Assembly (NCBI GenBank): GCA_051201605.1
Contig: CP179201.1
Location: forward strand, 2,666,001-2,730,000
DNA: 64,000 nucleotides
Source of the DNA: CABZJG01 sp902512685
GTDB taxonomy: Bacteria; Pseudomonadota; Alphaproteobacteria; Rhodobacterales; Rhodobacteraceae
Direction: 5' to 3'
Under the pieces are notes generated by a model, which had not been told where the DNA came from, ran no database searches, and was given only the letters and a program-made list of their open reading frames with translations. The position numbers and the translations under genes were made by a program. Shown here in pieces: positions 35,362-44,976 of the stretch. Every line of letters begins with the position of its first letter. Positions within the stretch are counted from its first letter, which is position 1.

Positions 35362-37704
35362 TTAAAAGGGGATGTCGTCGGCGCCTGTTACAAACCGAGA
35401 CACAACTTTTTTCACCCCTGCTTTTTCAAAGCTAATCTCAAGCTTATCGCCCTCAATACCGATCACTGTTCCATAGCCAAATTTCCGATGAAACACGCGC
35501 TCACCCTCTGTGTGCACCGAAATTGCGGTTGCGTTTATGGTGATCTGATTTTGTTCTTTGGGTTGACCCATGGGCCGCTGTGACGCACTGGCCTGCAGCC
35601 GTTTCCATCCGGGCGAATTGTTTCCACTGGTCTCAGCAGCGGTTTTGTCTATTCCAGACTGCACACCAGCTGCCCCATATCCGCCACCATATAGCCCCGG
35701 AGGGGTCAGAACCTCTATATGTTGCTCAGGCAATTCATCAATAAACCGCGAAGGCATTGACGATTGCCACTGGCCAAAGACCCGCCGGTTGCCTGCAAAG
35801 GATATGGTGCAGATTTGCTCGGCGCGGGTGATGCCAACATAGGCAAGACGGCGCTCTTCTTCGAGACCTTTAAGGCCGCTTTCATCCATACTGCGCTGCG
35901 ACGGGAAAAGCCCATCCTCCCAGCCTGGCAAAAACACCACGGGAAATTCAAGCCCTTTGGCCGCATGCAATGTCATAATTGACACTTTTTCGCCGCCCTC
36001 TTCACTGTCATTGTCCATCACAAGGCTCACGTGCTCTAAAAAACCCTGTATATTTTCAAATTCCTCAAGCGCTTTGACAAGTTCTTTTAGGTTTTCAAGG
36101 CGGCCAGGTGCTTCGGGGGTTTTATTGGTTTGCCACATCTCGGTGTAGCCAGACTCATCAAGAATAATTTCAGCCAACTCAACATGGCTCATAGCTGCAT
36201 CACCGGTCAGCCGCCCCCAACGCGCTATAGCGTCCAAAAGCTGCGAAAGCTCCTTTGCGCCTTTACCGCTGATTTGCTGGTTTTCCAGCAGCAACCGCGC
36301 CCCTTCAATCAACGGCACACCATGGCTGCGGGCCATAATTTGCATTTTTTGCTGAGCTTTATCCCCCAAACCCCGTTTGGGGGTATTGACGATGCGCTCG
36401 AAAGCAAGATCATCTTCCGGGCTGGTGACAACCCGAAAATAAGCCATTGCATCCCGAATTTCCATGCGTTCGTAAAACCGCGGTCCGCCGATCACCCGAT
36501 ACGGCAGGCCAATCGTCAAAAAGCGGTCTTCAAAAGCGCGCATCTGATGGCTTGCACGCACCAAAATAGCCATATCATCAAGCCCGAAACCCTTTAAACC
36601 GCGGGTGCCTCGCTGGGTTGCTTCGACCTCTTCGCCGATCCAGCGGGCTTCTTCTTCGCCATCCCAATGCCCGATCAGACGTACCTTTTCGCCATCTGGC
36701 AAATCTGTCCAAAGCTCTTTTCCAAGCCGGCCTTGATTGCCGGCTATAATCCCGCTCGCAGCGGCAAGGATATGCGGTGTCGAGCGATAGTTTTGCTCTA
36801 GCCGAACAACTTTTGCGCCTGGAAAGTCCTTTTCAAAGCGTAGAATATTACCAACCTCTGCGCCGCGCCAGCCATAGATGGACTGGTCATCATCCCCAAC
36901 GCAGCAGATATTTTTATGCCCGCCAGCAAGCAGTCTTAGCCACATGTACTGCGCCACATTGGTGTCTTGGTATTCGTCCACCAGAATATATTTGAACCAG
37001 CGCTGATATTGCTCAAGTACATCCGGGTGGTTTTGAAAAATCGTGACCATCAACAAAAGCAGATCGCCGAAATCTACAGCATTCAAGTCCCGAAGGCGGT
37101 TTTGATACTCTGCATAAATTTCAGTGCCGCGATTGTTGTAAGCACCGGCTTCTGCGCTTGGCACTTTTTCCGGCATCCAAGCGCGGTTTTTCCAATTGTC
37201 AATAATTCCGGCAAGCTGCCGCGCTGGCCAGCGTTTTTCATCAATGTTTGCCGCAGAAACCAGCTGTTTTAATAGCCGCAATTGATCATCTGTGTCTAAA
37301 ATTGTGAAATTGCTCTTCAGACCAACCAGTTCTGCATGGCGGCGCAACAGTTTGACACAAATCGAATGAAAGGTTCCCATCCAAGGCAATCCCTCGACCG
37401 CCTGCCCCAGTAAATCCCCAACCCGCGTTTTCATCTCGCGCGCGGCTTTGTTGGTAAAGGTTACGGATAGGATTTCATTGGGCCGCGCCTTGCCGGTGTT
37501 AAGCAGGTGAGCGACGCGGCAGGTCAGCGCCTTGGTTTTTCCAGTTCCCGCTCCGGCCAACATTAGAACGGGACCCTCTAAGGTTTCGACCGCTTCACGC
37601 TGGGCTGGATTTAGCTGATCCAGATAGGGTTGCGGGCGCGCAGCCATCGCGCGCGCCGACAGGGATGCGCCTTCAAATGCGTCCATTTCATCAAAACTGC
37701 TCAT
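35362..37704 (-). CDS. UvrD/PcrA-family ATP-dependent 3'-5' DNA helicase
   Basis: 780 residues of superfamily 1A. Motifs in order: Q motif LNPAQREAVE, Walker A AGAGTGKTKAL, DEYQDTN, GDDDQSIYGWRGA, QNYRS, TLHAAKGLEFPVVFL and ITRAEQ. The C-terminus carries a UvrD/PcrA Tudor-like domain (VFHRKFGYGTVIGIEGDKLEISFE). It unwinds DNA in nucleotide excision and mismatch repair and removes RecA or polymerase from DNA. Both uvrD and pcrA names are used; the Gram-negative context favours uvrD but the split is not resolvable here. Confidence 0.95.
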   Translation of the reverse strand: MSSFDEMDAFEGASLSARAMAARPQPYLDQLNPAQREAVETLEGPVLMLAGAGTGKTKALTCRVAHLLNTGKARPNEILSVTFTNKAAREMKTRVGDLLGQAVEGLPWMGTFHSICVKLLRRHAELVGLKSNFTILDTDDQLRLLKQLVSAANIDEKRWPARQLAGIIDNWKNRAWMPEKVPSAEAGAYNNRGTEIYAEYQNRLRDLNAVDFGDLLLLMVTIFQNHPDVLEQYQRWFKYILVDEYQDTNVAQYMWLRLLAGGHKNICCVGDDDQSIYGWRGAEVGNILRFEKDFPGAKVVRLEQNYRSTPHILAAASGIIAGNQGRLGKELWTDLPDGEKVRLIGHWDGEEEARWIGEEVEATQRGTRGLKGFGLDDMAILVRASHQMRAFEDRFLTIGLPYRVIGGPRFYERMEIRDAMAYFRVVTSPEDDLAFERIVNTPKRGLGDKAQQKMQIMARSHGVPLIEGARLLLENQQISGKGAKELSQLLDAIARWGRLTGDAAMSHVELAEIILDESGYTEMWQTNKTPEAPGRLENLKELVKALEEFENIQGFLEHVSLVMDNDSEEGGEKVSIMTLHAAKGLEFPVVFLPGWEDGLFPSQRSMDESGLKGLEEERRLAYVGITRAEQICTISFAGNRRVFGQWQSSMPSRFIDELPEQHIEVLTPPGLYGGGYGAAGVQSGIDKTAAETSGNNSPGWKRLQASASQRPMGQPKEQNQITINATAISVHTEGERVFHRKFGYGTVIGIEGDKLEISFEKAGVKKVVSRFVTGADDIPF

Positions 37705-37917
37705 GGTGGCAAACTAGCGCGGAGAATAATGAATGAAAAGAGATGTTCAGCATATGTTCTAATTTTTTTTGCCCCGTTGCATCACTAAAAAAAGACGATT
37801 GCGGTGAATTCAGCTGTCGCTGGTGATGATTTAAAGCTGATGGACAGATAAAAGCGCATGCCCTGCTAAGTGTGTTAAGTTCTGGACAAATATCAATAAA
37901 CTGGGGCAAATGCTCAC

Positions 37918-39060
37918 ATGACTCTCGAATACAAATATCCGGCTGTTGAATTTTTAAAACCCAAGGCGCGGCGGCGCATTCCGCATTTTGTTTGGGAATA
38001 TCTGGACAGTGGAACCGGCGCTGAGGTGACACACAAACGCAATAGGACAATCTTTGAAGACATCAAAATGATGCCTTCAATCCTGCATGGCCCGATTGAA
38101 CCGGACACGCGCAAAACACTGCTGGGCAAGACTTATGATCTGCCTTTTGGGGTGGCCCCTGTTGGAATGTCCGGACTGGTTTGGCCAGACGCAGAGAGTT
38201 TATTGGCAAAAAATGCCAGTGATGCCAACATACCCTATTGCCTATCTACCGTGGCCTGCCAGACACCTGAGCAAGTTGGACCACACACCAAGGGCAATGG
38301 GTGGTTTCAACTTTATCCGCCGCGCGATCCGGACATTCGCCGCGACATGCTGCGCCGCGTGAAAGAGGCCGGTTTTGAAACTTTGGTTTTGACCGTCGAC
38401 TTGCCAGAGGCCAGCCGCCGCGAACGTCAAGCCAGAGGCGGCATCACACATCCACCGGTTTTGACAGCGAGATTACTGGCGCAAATTGCCCGCCGCCCAG
38501 CTTGGGCCATGGCAACCGCCCTTCATGGACGACCAGAGATGCCTTTTGTCAGCCAATATGGCGATGCAAGTCGCGGGTTGCCGATCACCGAACACATTGG
38601 CTATCAGCTGCGCACCTCCCCGGATATGGAGTATGTGAACTGGCTTCGTGATCATTGGCAGGGACCATTGGTGCTTAAGGGGATTATGAACCACAAAGAT
38701 GTAGAGCGACTTGAGGCCATCGGCGTTGATGCCCTTTGGGTATCAAACCACGCGGGCCGCCAATTTGATGGCACCTTGACCAGTTTGGAAGTGCTTCCGT
38801 CCATTCGCCGTGCAAGTAAATTGCCGATCATTTTCGACAGCGGTGTCGAGCGCGGAATGGACATATTGCGGGCGCTTGCTTTAGGGGCAGATTTTGTCAT
38901 GCTTGGGTCTGCATGGCATTTTGCGCTTGGCGCGTTGGGCCGCCAAGGCCCCGCCCATCTGACCAGTATTCTTCAAAAAGACCTGATTGCAAATATGGGT
39001 CAACTTGGTTTGGATGATCTCAACGATTGCGCCAGATGCCTGTGTTCAAAAATTGCTTAA
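37918..39060 (+). CDS. lldD: FMN-dependent alpha-hydroxy-acid dehydrogenase (LldD type)
   Basis: 380 residues, TIM-barrel FMN enzyme. It oxidises L-2-hydroxyacids such as L-lactate to the oxoacid. Visible: PFGVAPVGMSGLVWPDAE, FQLYPPRD, LVLTVDLPEASRRERQ, LVLKGIMNHKDVERL with the FMN Lys, and SNHAGRQFDG with the catalytic His; the more usual motif is SNHGGRQ, so Gly has become Ala after the His. IIFDSGVERGMDILRALALGADFVMLG completes the phosphate site. Substrate inferred. It lies in the same direction, 177 bases before pyruvate carboxylase. Confidence 0.86.
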   Translation: MTLEYKYPAVEFLKPKARRRIPHFVWEYLDSGTGAEVTHKRNRTIFEDIKMMPSILHGPIEPDTRKTLLGKTYDLPFGVAPVGMSGLVWPDAESLLAKNASDANIPYCLSTVACQTPEQVGPHTKGNGWFQLYPPRDPDIRRDMLRRVKEAGFETLVLTVDLPEASRRERQARGGITHPPVLTARLLAQIARRPAWAMATALHGRPEMPFVSQYGDASRGLPITEHIGYQLRTSPDMEYVNWLRDHWQGPLVLKGIMNHKDVERLEAIGVDALWVSNHAGRQFDGTLTSLEVLPSIRRASKLPIIFDSGVERGMDILRALALGADFVMLGSAWHFALGALGRQGPAHLTSILQKDLIANMGQLGLDDLNDCARCLCSKIA

Positions 39061-39237
39061 ATCGCCGCTGTTCCGCACATTGATTCCATAACTGTTCTAA
39101 ATGTTCAATTTTTTAACATTTTCAGTAATATTTTTGGTATAATTCACATTGACACCTTAATTTCTGCATTGCAGCATCCCGGCCACGCTAGGGCCTCTAA
39201 CCCAGTGCAGCAAAATCAAGCTAAAAAGGACTATCGG

Positions 39238-42200
39238 ATGCCCGAATTTCAGAAAATTCTGATTGCCAACCGTGGAGAAATTGCCATTCGCGTCATGCGA
39301 GCCGCAAATGAGATGGGAAAGAAAACCGTCGCGGTCTTCGCTGAAGAAGACAAGCTCAGCCTGCACCGGTTCAAAGCCGATGAAGCCTACCGCATTGGCA
39401 GAGGCATGGGCCCGGTGGCCGCCTATCTGTCGATTGATGAAATTATCCGCGTAGCGCGGGAATGCGGCGCTGATGCGATCCACCCGGGCTACGGTCTGCT
39501 GTCCGAAAACCCTGATTTTGTCGAGGCCTGCGCAGCCCATAACATCACCTTTATTGGCCCCAAAGCCGAAACCATGCGCGCACTTGGCGACAAGGCATCT
39601 GCCCGTCAGGTTGCCATTGCGGCCGGGGTTCCTGTCATTCCGGCCACTAATGTGCTTGGCGATGACATGGCTGCGATCCGTAAAGAGGCTGCAGAAACCG
39701 GATATCCTCTGATGCTAAAAGCTTCTTGGGGCGGGGGCGGCCGCGGGATGCGGCCCATCTTTGGACCTGACGAGCTAGAAGAAAAAGTCCTCGAAGGACG
39801 CCGCGAAGCGGAAGCCGCCTTTGGCAACGGTGAAGGCTATCTTGAGAAAATGATCACCCGCGCCCGCCATGTCGAGGTTCAAATCCTTGGCGATAAACAC
39901 GGCAATATTTATCATTTGTGGGAACGTGATTGTTCGGTGCAGCGGCGCAACCAGAAAGTTGTCGAGCGCGCACCGGCCCCCTATCTCAGCGAGGCGCAAC
40001 GCACAGAGATTTGTGAGCTGGGGCGCAAAATCTGTGCGCATGTGAATTATGAATGTGCTGGCACTGTTGAATTCTTAATGGATTTGGACAGTGAGAAGTT
40101 TTACTTCATTGAAGTGAACCCAAGGGTACAGGTTGAGCATACGGTCACAGAAGAAGTCACTGGCATTGATATTGTTCAGTCGCAAATTTTGATCGCAGAA
40201 GGCAAGCCCTTGGCCGAGGCGACCGGCAAAGCAAGCCAAAATGATATCAAATTAAACGGGCATGCCTTGCAAACCCGCATTACCACCGAAGACCCGCAAA
40301 ATAACTTCATTCCGGATTACGGCCGCATCACCGCCTATCGCAGCGCCACCGGCATGGGCATTCGGCTTGATGGCGGCACAGCCTATTCTGGCGGTGTGAT
40401 TACGCGCTATTACGACTCGCTTTTGGTGAAAGTCACTGCTTGGGCCCCCACCCCAGAAAAAGCCATCGCCCGTATGGACCGCGCATTGCGCGAGTTTCGC
40501 ATCCGCGGGGTCAGTACTAATATTGCTTTTGTCGAAAACCTGCTGAAACATCCAACGTTTCTAAACAATCAATACACCACCAAGTTCATCGACGACACCA
40601 GTGATCTGTTCAATTTTAAAAAGCGCCGCGACCGGGGCACAAAAGTGCTGACATATATAGCGGATATTTCCGTCAACAAGCACCCTGAAACCACGGACCG
40701 ACCAGCGCCGGATCATGGCCTCAAGGCGCCGGTGCCGCCGCAGCACTCCCCTGATGTGCCTGACGGCCTGCGGCAATTGCTTGAAACCAAAGGCGCACGG
40801 GGCGTCGCCGACTGGATGCTTGAGCAAAAGAAATTATTGATCACGGACACCACAATGCGTGACGGCCATCAATCCCTTCTGGCCACGCGCATGCGGTCCA
40901 TTGACATGATAAATGCAGCCCCAGCCTATGCGGCCAATTTACCAGACCTTTTCAGCGTCGAATGCTGGGGCGGCGCGACCTTTGATGTTGCCTATCGGTT
41001 CTTACAAGAATGCCCCTGGCAACGTTTGCGTGATCTGCGCACCCATATGCCCAATCTGATGACCCAGATGCTGCTGCGCGCCAGCAACGGGGTCGGGTAT
41101 ACCAACTATCCTGACAATGTGGTGCAAAGTTTTGTGGCCGAGGCGGCAAAAGGCATTGATGTGTTCCGCGTTTTTGACAGCCTTAACTGGGTTGAAAATA
41201 TGCGCGTTGCGATGGATGCGGTCATCACCTCTGGGAAAATCTGCGAAGCAAGCATCTGCTATACAGGGGATATCCTTAACCCTGAACGGTCAAAATATGA
41301 TCTAAAATACTATGTCACAATGGCGCAAGAGCTCAAGGCAGCGGGCGCCCATGTTCTGGGACTAAAGGATATGGCCGGCCTGCTGAAACCTGCAGCTGCT
41401 CGGGTTTTGGTCAAAGCTTTGAAAGAAGAAGTGGGCCTTCCAGTGCACTTCCATACCCATGACACTTCGGGCCTTGCCGGCGCGACCATTCTGGCGGCAA
41501 GTGATGCAGGGGTCGATGCGGTGGATGTGGCGATGGATGCTTTTTCCGGCGGCACCTCGCAACCCTGCCTCGGCTCAGTGGTCGAGGCTCTGCGCAACTC
41601 AGACCGCGACACAGACCTCAACATTGAAGCTGTTCGCGCGATGAGCGATTATTGGGAGCAGGTGCGCGCGCAATATGTTGCTTTTGAAAGCGGGCTAGCT
41701 GCGCCTGCTTCAGAAGTTTATCTACATGAAATGCCGGGTGGTCAGTTCACCAACCTTAAGGCCCAAGCCCGTTCTTTGGGGTTGGAAGAAAAATGGCCTG
41801 AGGTGGCAAGCACCTATGCAGACGTGAACCAGATGTTTGGTGATATTGTGAAAGTAACCCCGTCCTCCAAGGTGGTCGGAGACATGGCCCTGATGATGGT
41901 ATCACAAGGACTAAGCCGCGACCAAGTAGAGTCCCCCGACACCGATGTTGCCTTCCCCGATAGCGTCGTAGACATGATGCGTGGAAATCTCGGTCAGCCT
42001 CCGGGCGGATTTCCATCAAAGATCATCGACAAAGTTCTCAAAGGTGAAAAACCAACCCTTACTCGGCCGGGCGTCCATCTGCCGCCCACAGATATAACCC
42101 GGACCAAAGCCGATCTGGAAAAAGAACTTGAGGGAAAACCCGTAGATAGCGAAGATTTGAACAGCTATCTGATGTATCCTAAGGTCTTTTTGGACTATAT

Positions 42201-42675
42201 GGGCCGCCATCGCACCTATGGACCGGTGCGCGCGCTGCCGACAAAGACTTTTTTCTACGGCATGCAACCGGGCGAGGAAATCACCGCCGAAATTGATCCG
42301 GGCAAAATACTTGAAATTCGCCTGCAAGCTATTGGAAAGACCGATGAGAACGGTGAAGTTAAAGTTTTCTTTGAACTCAATGGCCAACCACGGGTCATCC
42401 GGGTTCCAGACCGCTTGGTCAAATCCCAAACCGCCGCGCGGCCCAAGGCCGAGCTTGGCAACCCAAATCATATTGGTGCGCCCATGCCGGGTGTCGTTGC
42501 ATCAGTTGCAGTCACTGTTGGCCAAAAGATCAACGAGGGCGATCTGCTATTGACCATAGAAGCTATGAAAATGGAAACAGGCATTCACGCCGAGCGCAGC
42601 GCAACGATCAAATCGGTGCATGCGCAATCAGGTGGGCAAATTGATGCCAAAGACCTTTTGATCGAGTTGGAATAA
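39238..42675 (+). CDS. pyc: Pyruvate carboxylase
   Basis: 1145 residues in one chain: biotin carboxylase (ILIANRGEIAIRVMRAA, then SWGGGGRGMRP, VEHTVTEEVTG), carboxyltransferase (LITDTTMRDGHQSLLATRMR, HFHTHDTSGLAGA), and a C-terminal biotin carrier with EAMKMETG, Lys in the third Met-flanked position. It makes oxaloacetate from pyruvate and bicarbonate, an anaplerotic step. The start at 39238 has AAAAAGGA upstream and begins 5 residues before ILIANRGEIA; the in-frame codon at 39169 would add 23 residues of no similarity. lldD precedes it. Confidence 0.97.
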   Translation: MPEFQKILIANRGEIAIRVMRAANEMGKKTVAVFAEEDKLSLHRFKADEAYRIGRGMGPVAAYLSIDEIIRVARECGADAIHPGYGLLSENPDFVEACAAHNITFIGPKAETMRALGDKASARQVAIAAGVPVIPATNVLGDDMAAIRKEAAETGYPLMLKASWGGGGRGMRPIFGPDELEEKVLEGRREAEAAFGNGEGYLEKMITRARHVEVQILGDKHGNIYHLWERDCSVQRRNQKVVERAPAPYLSEAQRTEICELGRKICAHVNYECAGTVEFLMDLDSEKFYFIEVNPRVQVEHTVTEEVTGIDIVQSQILIAEGKPLAEATGKASQNDIKLNGHALQTRITTEDPQNNFIPDYGRITAYRSATGMGIRLDGGTAYSGGVITRYYDSLLVKVTAWAPTPEKAIARMDRALREFRIRGVSTNIAFVENLLKHPTFLNNQYTTKFIDDTSDLFNFKKRRDRGTKVLTYIADISVNKHPETTDRPAPDHGLKAPVPPQHSPDVPDGLRQLLETKGARGVADWMLEQKKLLITDTTMRDGHQSLLATRMRSIDMINAAPAYAANLPDLFSVECWGGATFDVAYRFLQECPWQRLRDLRTHMPNLMTQMLLRASNGVGYTNYPDNVVQSFVAEAAKGIDVFRVFDSLNWVENMRVAMDAVITSGKICEASICYTGDILNPERSKYDLKYYVTMAQELKAAGAHVLGLKDMAGLLKPAAARVLVKALKEEVGLPVHFHTHDTSGLAGATILAASDAGVDAVDVAMDAFSGGTSQPCLGSVVEALRNSDRDTDLNIEAVRAMSDYWEQVRAQYVAFESGLAAPASEVYLHEMPGGQFTNLKAQARSLGLEEKWPEVASTYADVNQMFGDIVKVTPSSKVVGDMALMMVSQGLSRDQVESPDTDVAFPDSVVDMMRGNLGQPPGGFPSKIIDKVLKGEKPTLTRPGVHLPPTDITRTKADLEKELEGKPVDSEDLNSYLMYPKVFLDYMGRHRTYGPVRALPTKTFFYGMQPGEEITAEIDPGKILEIRLQAIGKTDENGEVKVFFELNGQPRVIRVPDRLVKSQTAARPKAELGNPNHIGAPMPGVVASVAVTVGQKINEGDLLLTIEAMKMETGIHAERSATIKSVHAQSGGQIDAKDLLIELE

Positions 42676-42825
42676 GTTAAAATCAACAGATTCGATGCCA
42701 AATCCGGTGCTTTGTTCACTTTGGATAATTTCTTATGGTCTCTCGGTATTGAAAAAAATTACAATTCGGCGTTTTTCCTCTTGCAGGTCGCGCCGGTTGT
42801 TTATATCTCTCGCTCACCCAAGGAC

Positions 42826-42900
42826 GCGGGCGTAGCTCAGGGGTAGAGCGTTACCTTGCCAAGGTAAATGTCGTGAGTTCGAATCTCATCGCCCGCTCCA
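42826..42900 (+). tRNA. tRNA-Gly (GCC)
   Basis: 75 nt including an encoded CCA. The 7-bp acceptor stem GCGGGCG/CGCCCGC is perfect; D arm GCTCAG...GAGC, anticodon arm TTACCTTGCCAAGGTAA with anticodon GCC, and T arm GTGAGTTCGAATCTCAT with TTCGAAT loop are all in place. A TATATC hexamer about 20 bases upstream is a plausible -10. The 230 bases downstream (42901-43130) hold no gene, and no repeat of the tRNA 3' end was seen nearby. Confidence 0.97.
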
Positions 42901-43130
42901 ATAAAACCATAGACTTACACGAATTGAAGAACATTGAGAGAACGGCATAAGTGGTACAGTTGTATCAATAAGCCGCCATTTTAAAACTAAATGTAATTTT
43001 TATATGATTAAGGCAACTTTTCAGACCGCCAAGCGATCCAAGTATCTGCCTAATCATAAGCCTACCTTTCGTTGATATTAAGGAGTGAGTTGGTTACGGA
43101 CTTAAAAACTGCAAATTAATGGAGAGAAAG

Positions 43131-43466
43131 ATGAGCCTATTCGACAAATCAGTTGCTCTTTTTGAAAACAAATATGACCCAGAAAAATTTCGAGAGTTGC
43201 ACCATGAGGAGTTCATGTTCATCCGCGAAACCCAACTGGTTGACCTCGACGAACAGTGTGAAATTATTAATGGTCTAGCAAAGGACCCAGAATTTCACCC
43301 ACTAAGGACGGCAGAACTGGTACATGAAAACCATTACTCTTTAGAGTTTCGCTGGGAAGACAATGGTGAAGTTGTTACAAACCTTACCTTAAAAAAAGAT
43401 GGGCTGTACTGGCGTACTATGGTCAGCAGAATACCAAAAGCGGATACACTCAATCAGAAAATGTAA
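43131..43466 (+). CDS. Small protein of unknown function
   Basis: 111 residues, acidic in the first half (FENKYDPEKFRELHHEEFMFIRE) and ending WEDNGEVVTNLTLKKDGLYWRTMVSRIPKA, which looks like the closing strands of an SnoaL/NTF2-like cone, but similarity is too weak to assign. The start at 43131 follows GGAGAG at 5 bases; the ATG at 43119 overlaps that site. First gene after tRNA-Gly in a low-GC stretch with two other unknown small genes. No signal peptide or membrane segment. Confidence 0.6.
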   Translation: MSLFDKSVALFENKYDPEKFRELHHEEFMFIRETQLVDLDEQCEIINGLAKDPEFHPLRTAELVHENHYSLEFRWEDNGEVVTNLTLKKDGLYWRTMVSRIPKADTLNQKM

Positions 43467-43487
43467 AACGCTATGCTATTTGGCATA

Positions 43488-43697
43488 TTAATTTTCCCTG
43501 TTCCCCAACGCAAAGTAAGCGCCCACCAGACCCGACAATGCTAGGTACTGAGCCATCAGTATGCTGTCAGCTTCAGACATCCGCACGGGATCGTAAATCG
43601 TTGCAATAGTACAAGCGATCATCTTGCCCAGAGCAGCCCAACACATACGGCGACGGTTGGTCTGGTAGGCTTCTTTGTAAGGTATTGTTTCGTTCAT
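43488..43697 (-). CDS. Small hydrophobic protein of unknown function
   Basis: 69 residues: a basic N-terminus (MNETIPYKEAYQTNRRRMCWAALGKMI), a short hydrophobic run (ACTIATIYDPV), and a second one (ILMAQYLALSGLVGAYFAL) that is a likely membrane helix. Size and topology recall small phage-encoded membrane proteins; nothing proves a holin or similar. It is divergent from 43740 and convergent to 43131-43466, with tight spacing (21 and 42 bases), which supports it as a real gene. Confidence 0.55.
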   Translation of the reverse strand: MNETIPYKEAYQTNRRRMCWAALGKMIACTIATIYDPVRMSEADSILMAQYLALSGLVGAYFALGNREN

Positions 43698-43739
43698 TTT
43701 TTGCCTATATAGTTTTGAAAAAATTTCAGGAGAGTGCAG

Positions 43740-44057
43740 ATGTCAGAAGCAGTTTGGTCGGTAATTAAGTACAAACCAAAAGCTGGCTGTGAGGATGAGT
43801 TTAAGAAGGATGGCCTAACTCGTTTGGCAAAAATGATGGAAAAATACTCTGCCACTTGGAGTTTAATAGAGTTAGATACTGGTGAAATCGTACAAATCAA
43901 TCGAAACCGAAGTATCGAGGCTACCTTGGAAGGCCAAATCGAAGGTATGGAATGGTTAGATAGTGTTGATCATCTCCTAGAAAAAGATGAAGAAGGCAGC
44001 CGCACTAGTGCTTATTCTGGTCTTGAACTTGATTACAATCACTCATTCCAAACCTAG
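43740..44057 (+). CDS. Small protein of unknown function
   Basis: 105 residues, soluble, acidic C-terminus (DHLLEKDEEGSRTSAYSGLELDYNHSFQT). AGGAG sits 6 bases before the ATG at 43740. The VWSVIKYKPKAGCEDEFKKDG start resembles the beta strand plus helix opening of small dimeric alpha/beta barrel domains, but this is only an impression. G+C over 43741-43920 is about 40 % by count, below the rest of the window, consistent with foreign origin. Confidence 0.6.
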   Translation: MSEAVWSVIKYKPKAGCEDEFKKDGLTRLAKMMEKYSATWSLIELDTGEIVQINRNRSIEATLEGQIEGMEWLDSVDHLLEKDEEGSRTSAYSGLELDYNHSFQT

Positions 44058-44127
44058 CAGTAATTCAGTAAAAAATACAGCAAGGCAAAGCCGCCCACGC
44101 TAAACCCCTTTGAAACTGTCTAGCCCC

Positions 44128-44976
44128 CTATATTCGCCCATTGATTTTTGGTTTCTCTAATAAGGTTTCTGGGACGGGTGGGCGCATGTTCAATGCGTGA
44201 TGAGGTCTGATCTGGTTGTATTGCCGGAGCCAAACATTGATAGCGACCTGGGCTTGCCGTGTGGTGTGGAACCATTCAGCGTTGAGGACTTCTTTTCGCA
44301 AGGTGCCGTTAAAGCGTTCGTTGTATCCATTTTCCCAAGGGCTGCCTGGATAGATTTGCATTGGTTTGATGCCGATCCTTTTCAGCCAGTCCTGTAGATG
44401 CGTGGCAATAAACTCGGGTCCGTTGTCAGAGCGAATAAACTCTGGCTTACCATGTTTGATCAGCAGCGGGTGCAGTGTCTCCAAAACATCATGCGCATTC
44501 ATTTTGGGCCGCACTGCTACGCAGAGCGCTTCACGGGTGTATTCATCTAGAACCGTGAACATTTTATAGCTGCGCCCATTGCTAAGCTTATCGTGCACAA
44601 AGTCGATCGCCCAAATATGGTTCGGATGTGTGGGCCACAGCCTGATGATGGAACTGTCTTTGTGATAAAGCCGTTTGCGCTTCTTGTGCCGGCGCGGCAG
44701 CTGTAAACCTTCTTCGTTCCATAAGCGCTCTATCCTCTTGTGGTTAACACGCCAGCCTTCTATGCGCAGCAGGGCTGTGACTTTCCTATAGCCATAACAC
44801 CCATATTGCTTGGCCAGCCGGATCATCGCCAAGCGTAGTTCGGTATCATCTGTGGGTTTGGCTTGATAGCGCAGACTTGAGCGGGCTACATCCAGAACAG
44901 CGCAAGCACGCCGCTCAGAAATATCCAGCTTTTGACGCGTATGAATAACAGCCTGACGAAGCTGAGCCCGCGTCAG
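44128..44976 (-). CDS. IS3-family transposase OrfB (DDE catalytic subunit)
   Basis: 282 residues if read from CTG at 44976. HTH-like start (TRAQLRQAVIHTRQKLDISERRA), then the rve integrase core: first Asp in WAIDFVHDKL, second in IRSDNGPEF, Glu in SPWENGYNERFNGTLRKEVL. Full length for OrfB. There is no ATG near the expected start; the frame opens on the last bases of orfA in the -1 frame (the orfA TGA overlaps CTG). So it is made either by -1 frameshift into OrfAB or by a CTG start. The gene looks undamaged. Confidence 0.9.
   Translation of the reverse strand: MTRAQLRQAVIHTRQKLDISERRACAVLDVARSSLRYQAKPTDDTELRLAMIRLAKQYGCYGYRKVTALLRIEGWRVNHKRIERLWNEEGLQLPRRHKKRKRLYHKDSSIIRLWPTHPNHIWAIDFVHDKLSNGRSYKMFTVLDEYTREALCVAVRPKMNAHDVLETLHPLLIKHGKPEFIRSDNGPEFIATHLQDWLKRIGIKPMQIYPGSPWENGYNERFNGTLRKEVLNAEWFHTTRQAQVAINVWLRQYNQIRPHHALNMRPPVPETLLEKPKINGRI

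Noticed and set aside
42885..44116. Attachment-site duplication of the tRNA-Gly 3' end
   Set aside because: No second copy of the T-arm/acceptor sequence was found in the following 1.2 kb or near the IS, so an integrated island cannot be bounded here.
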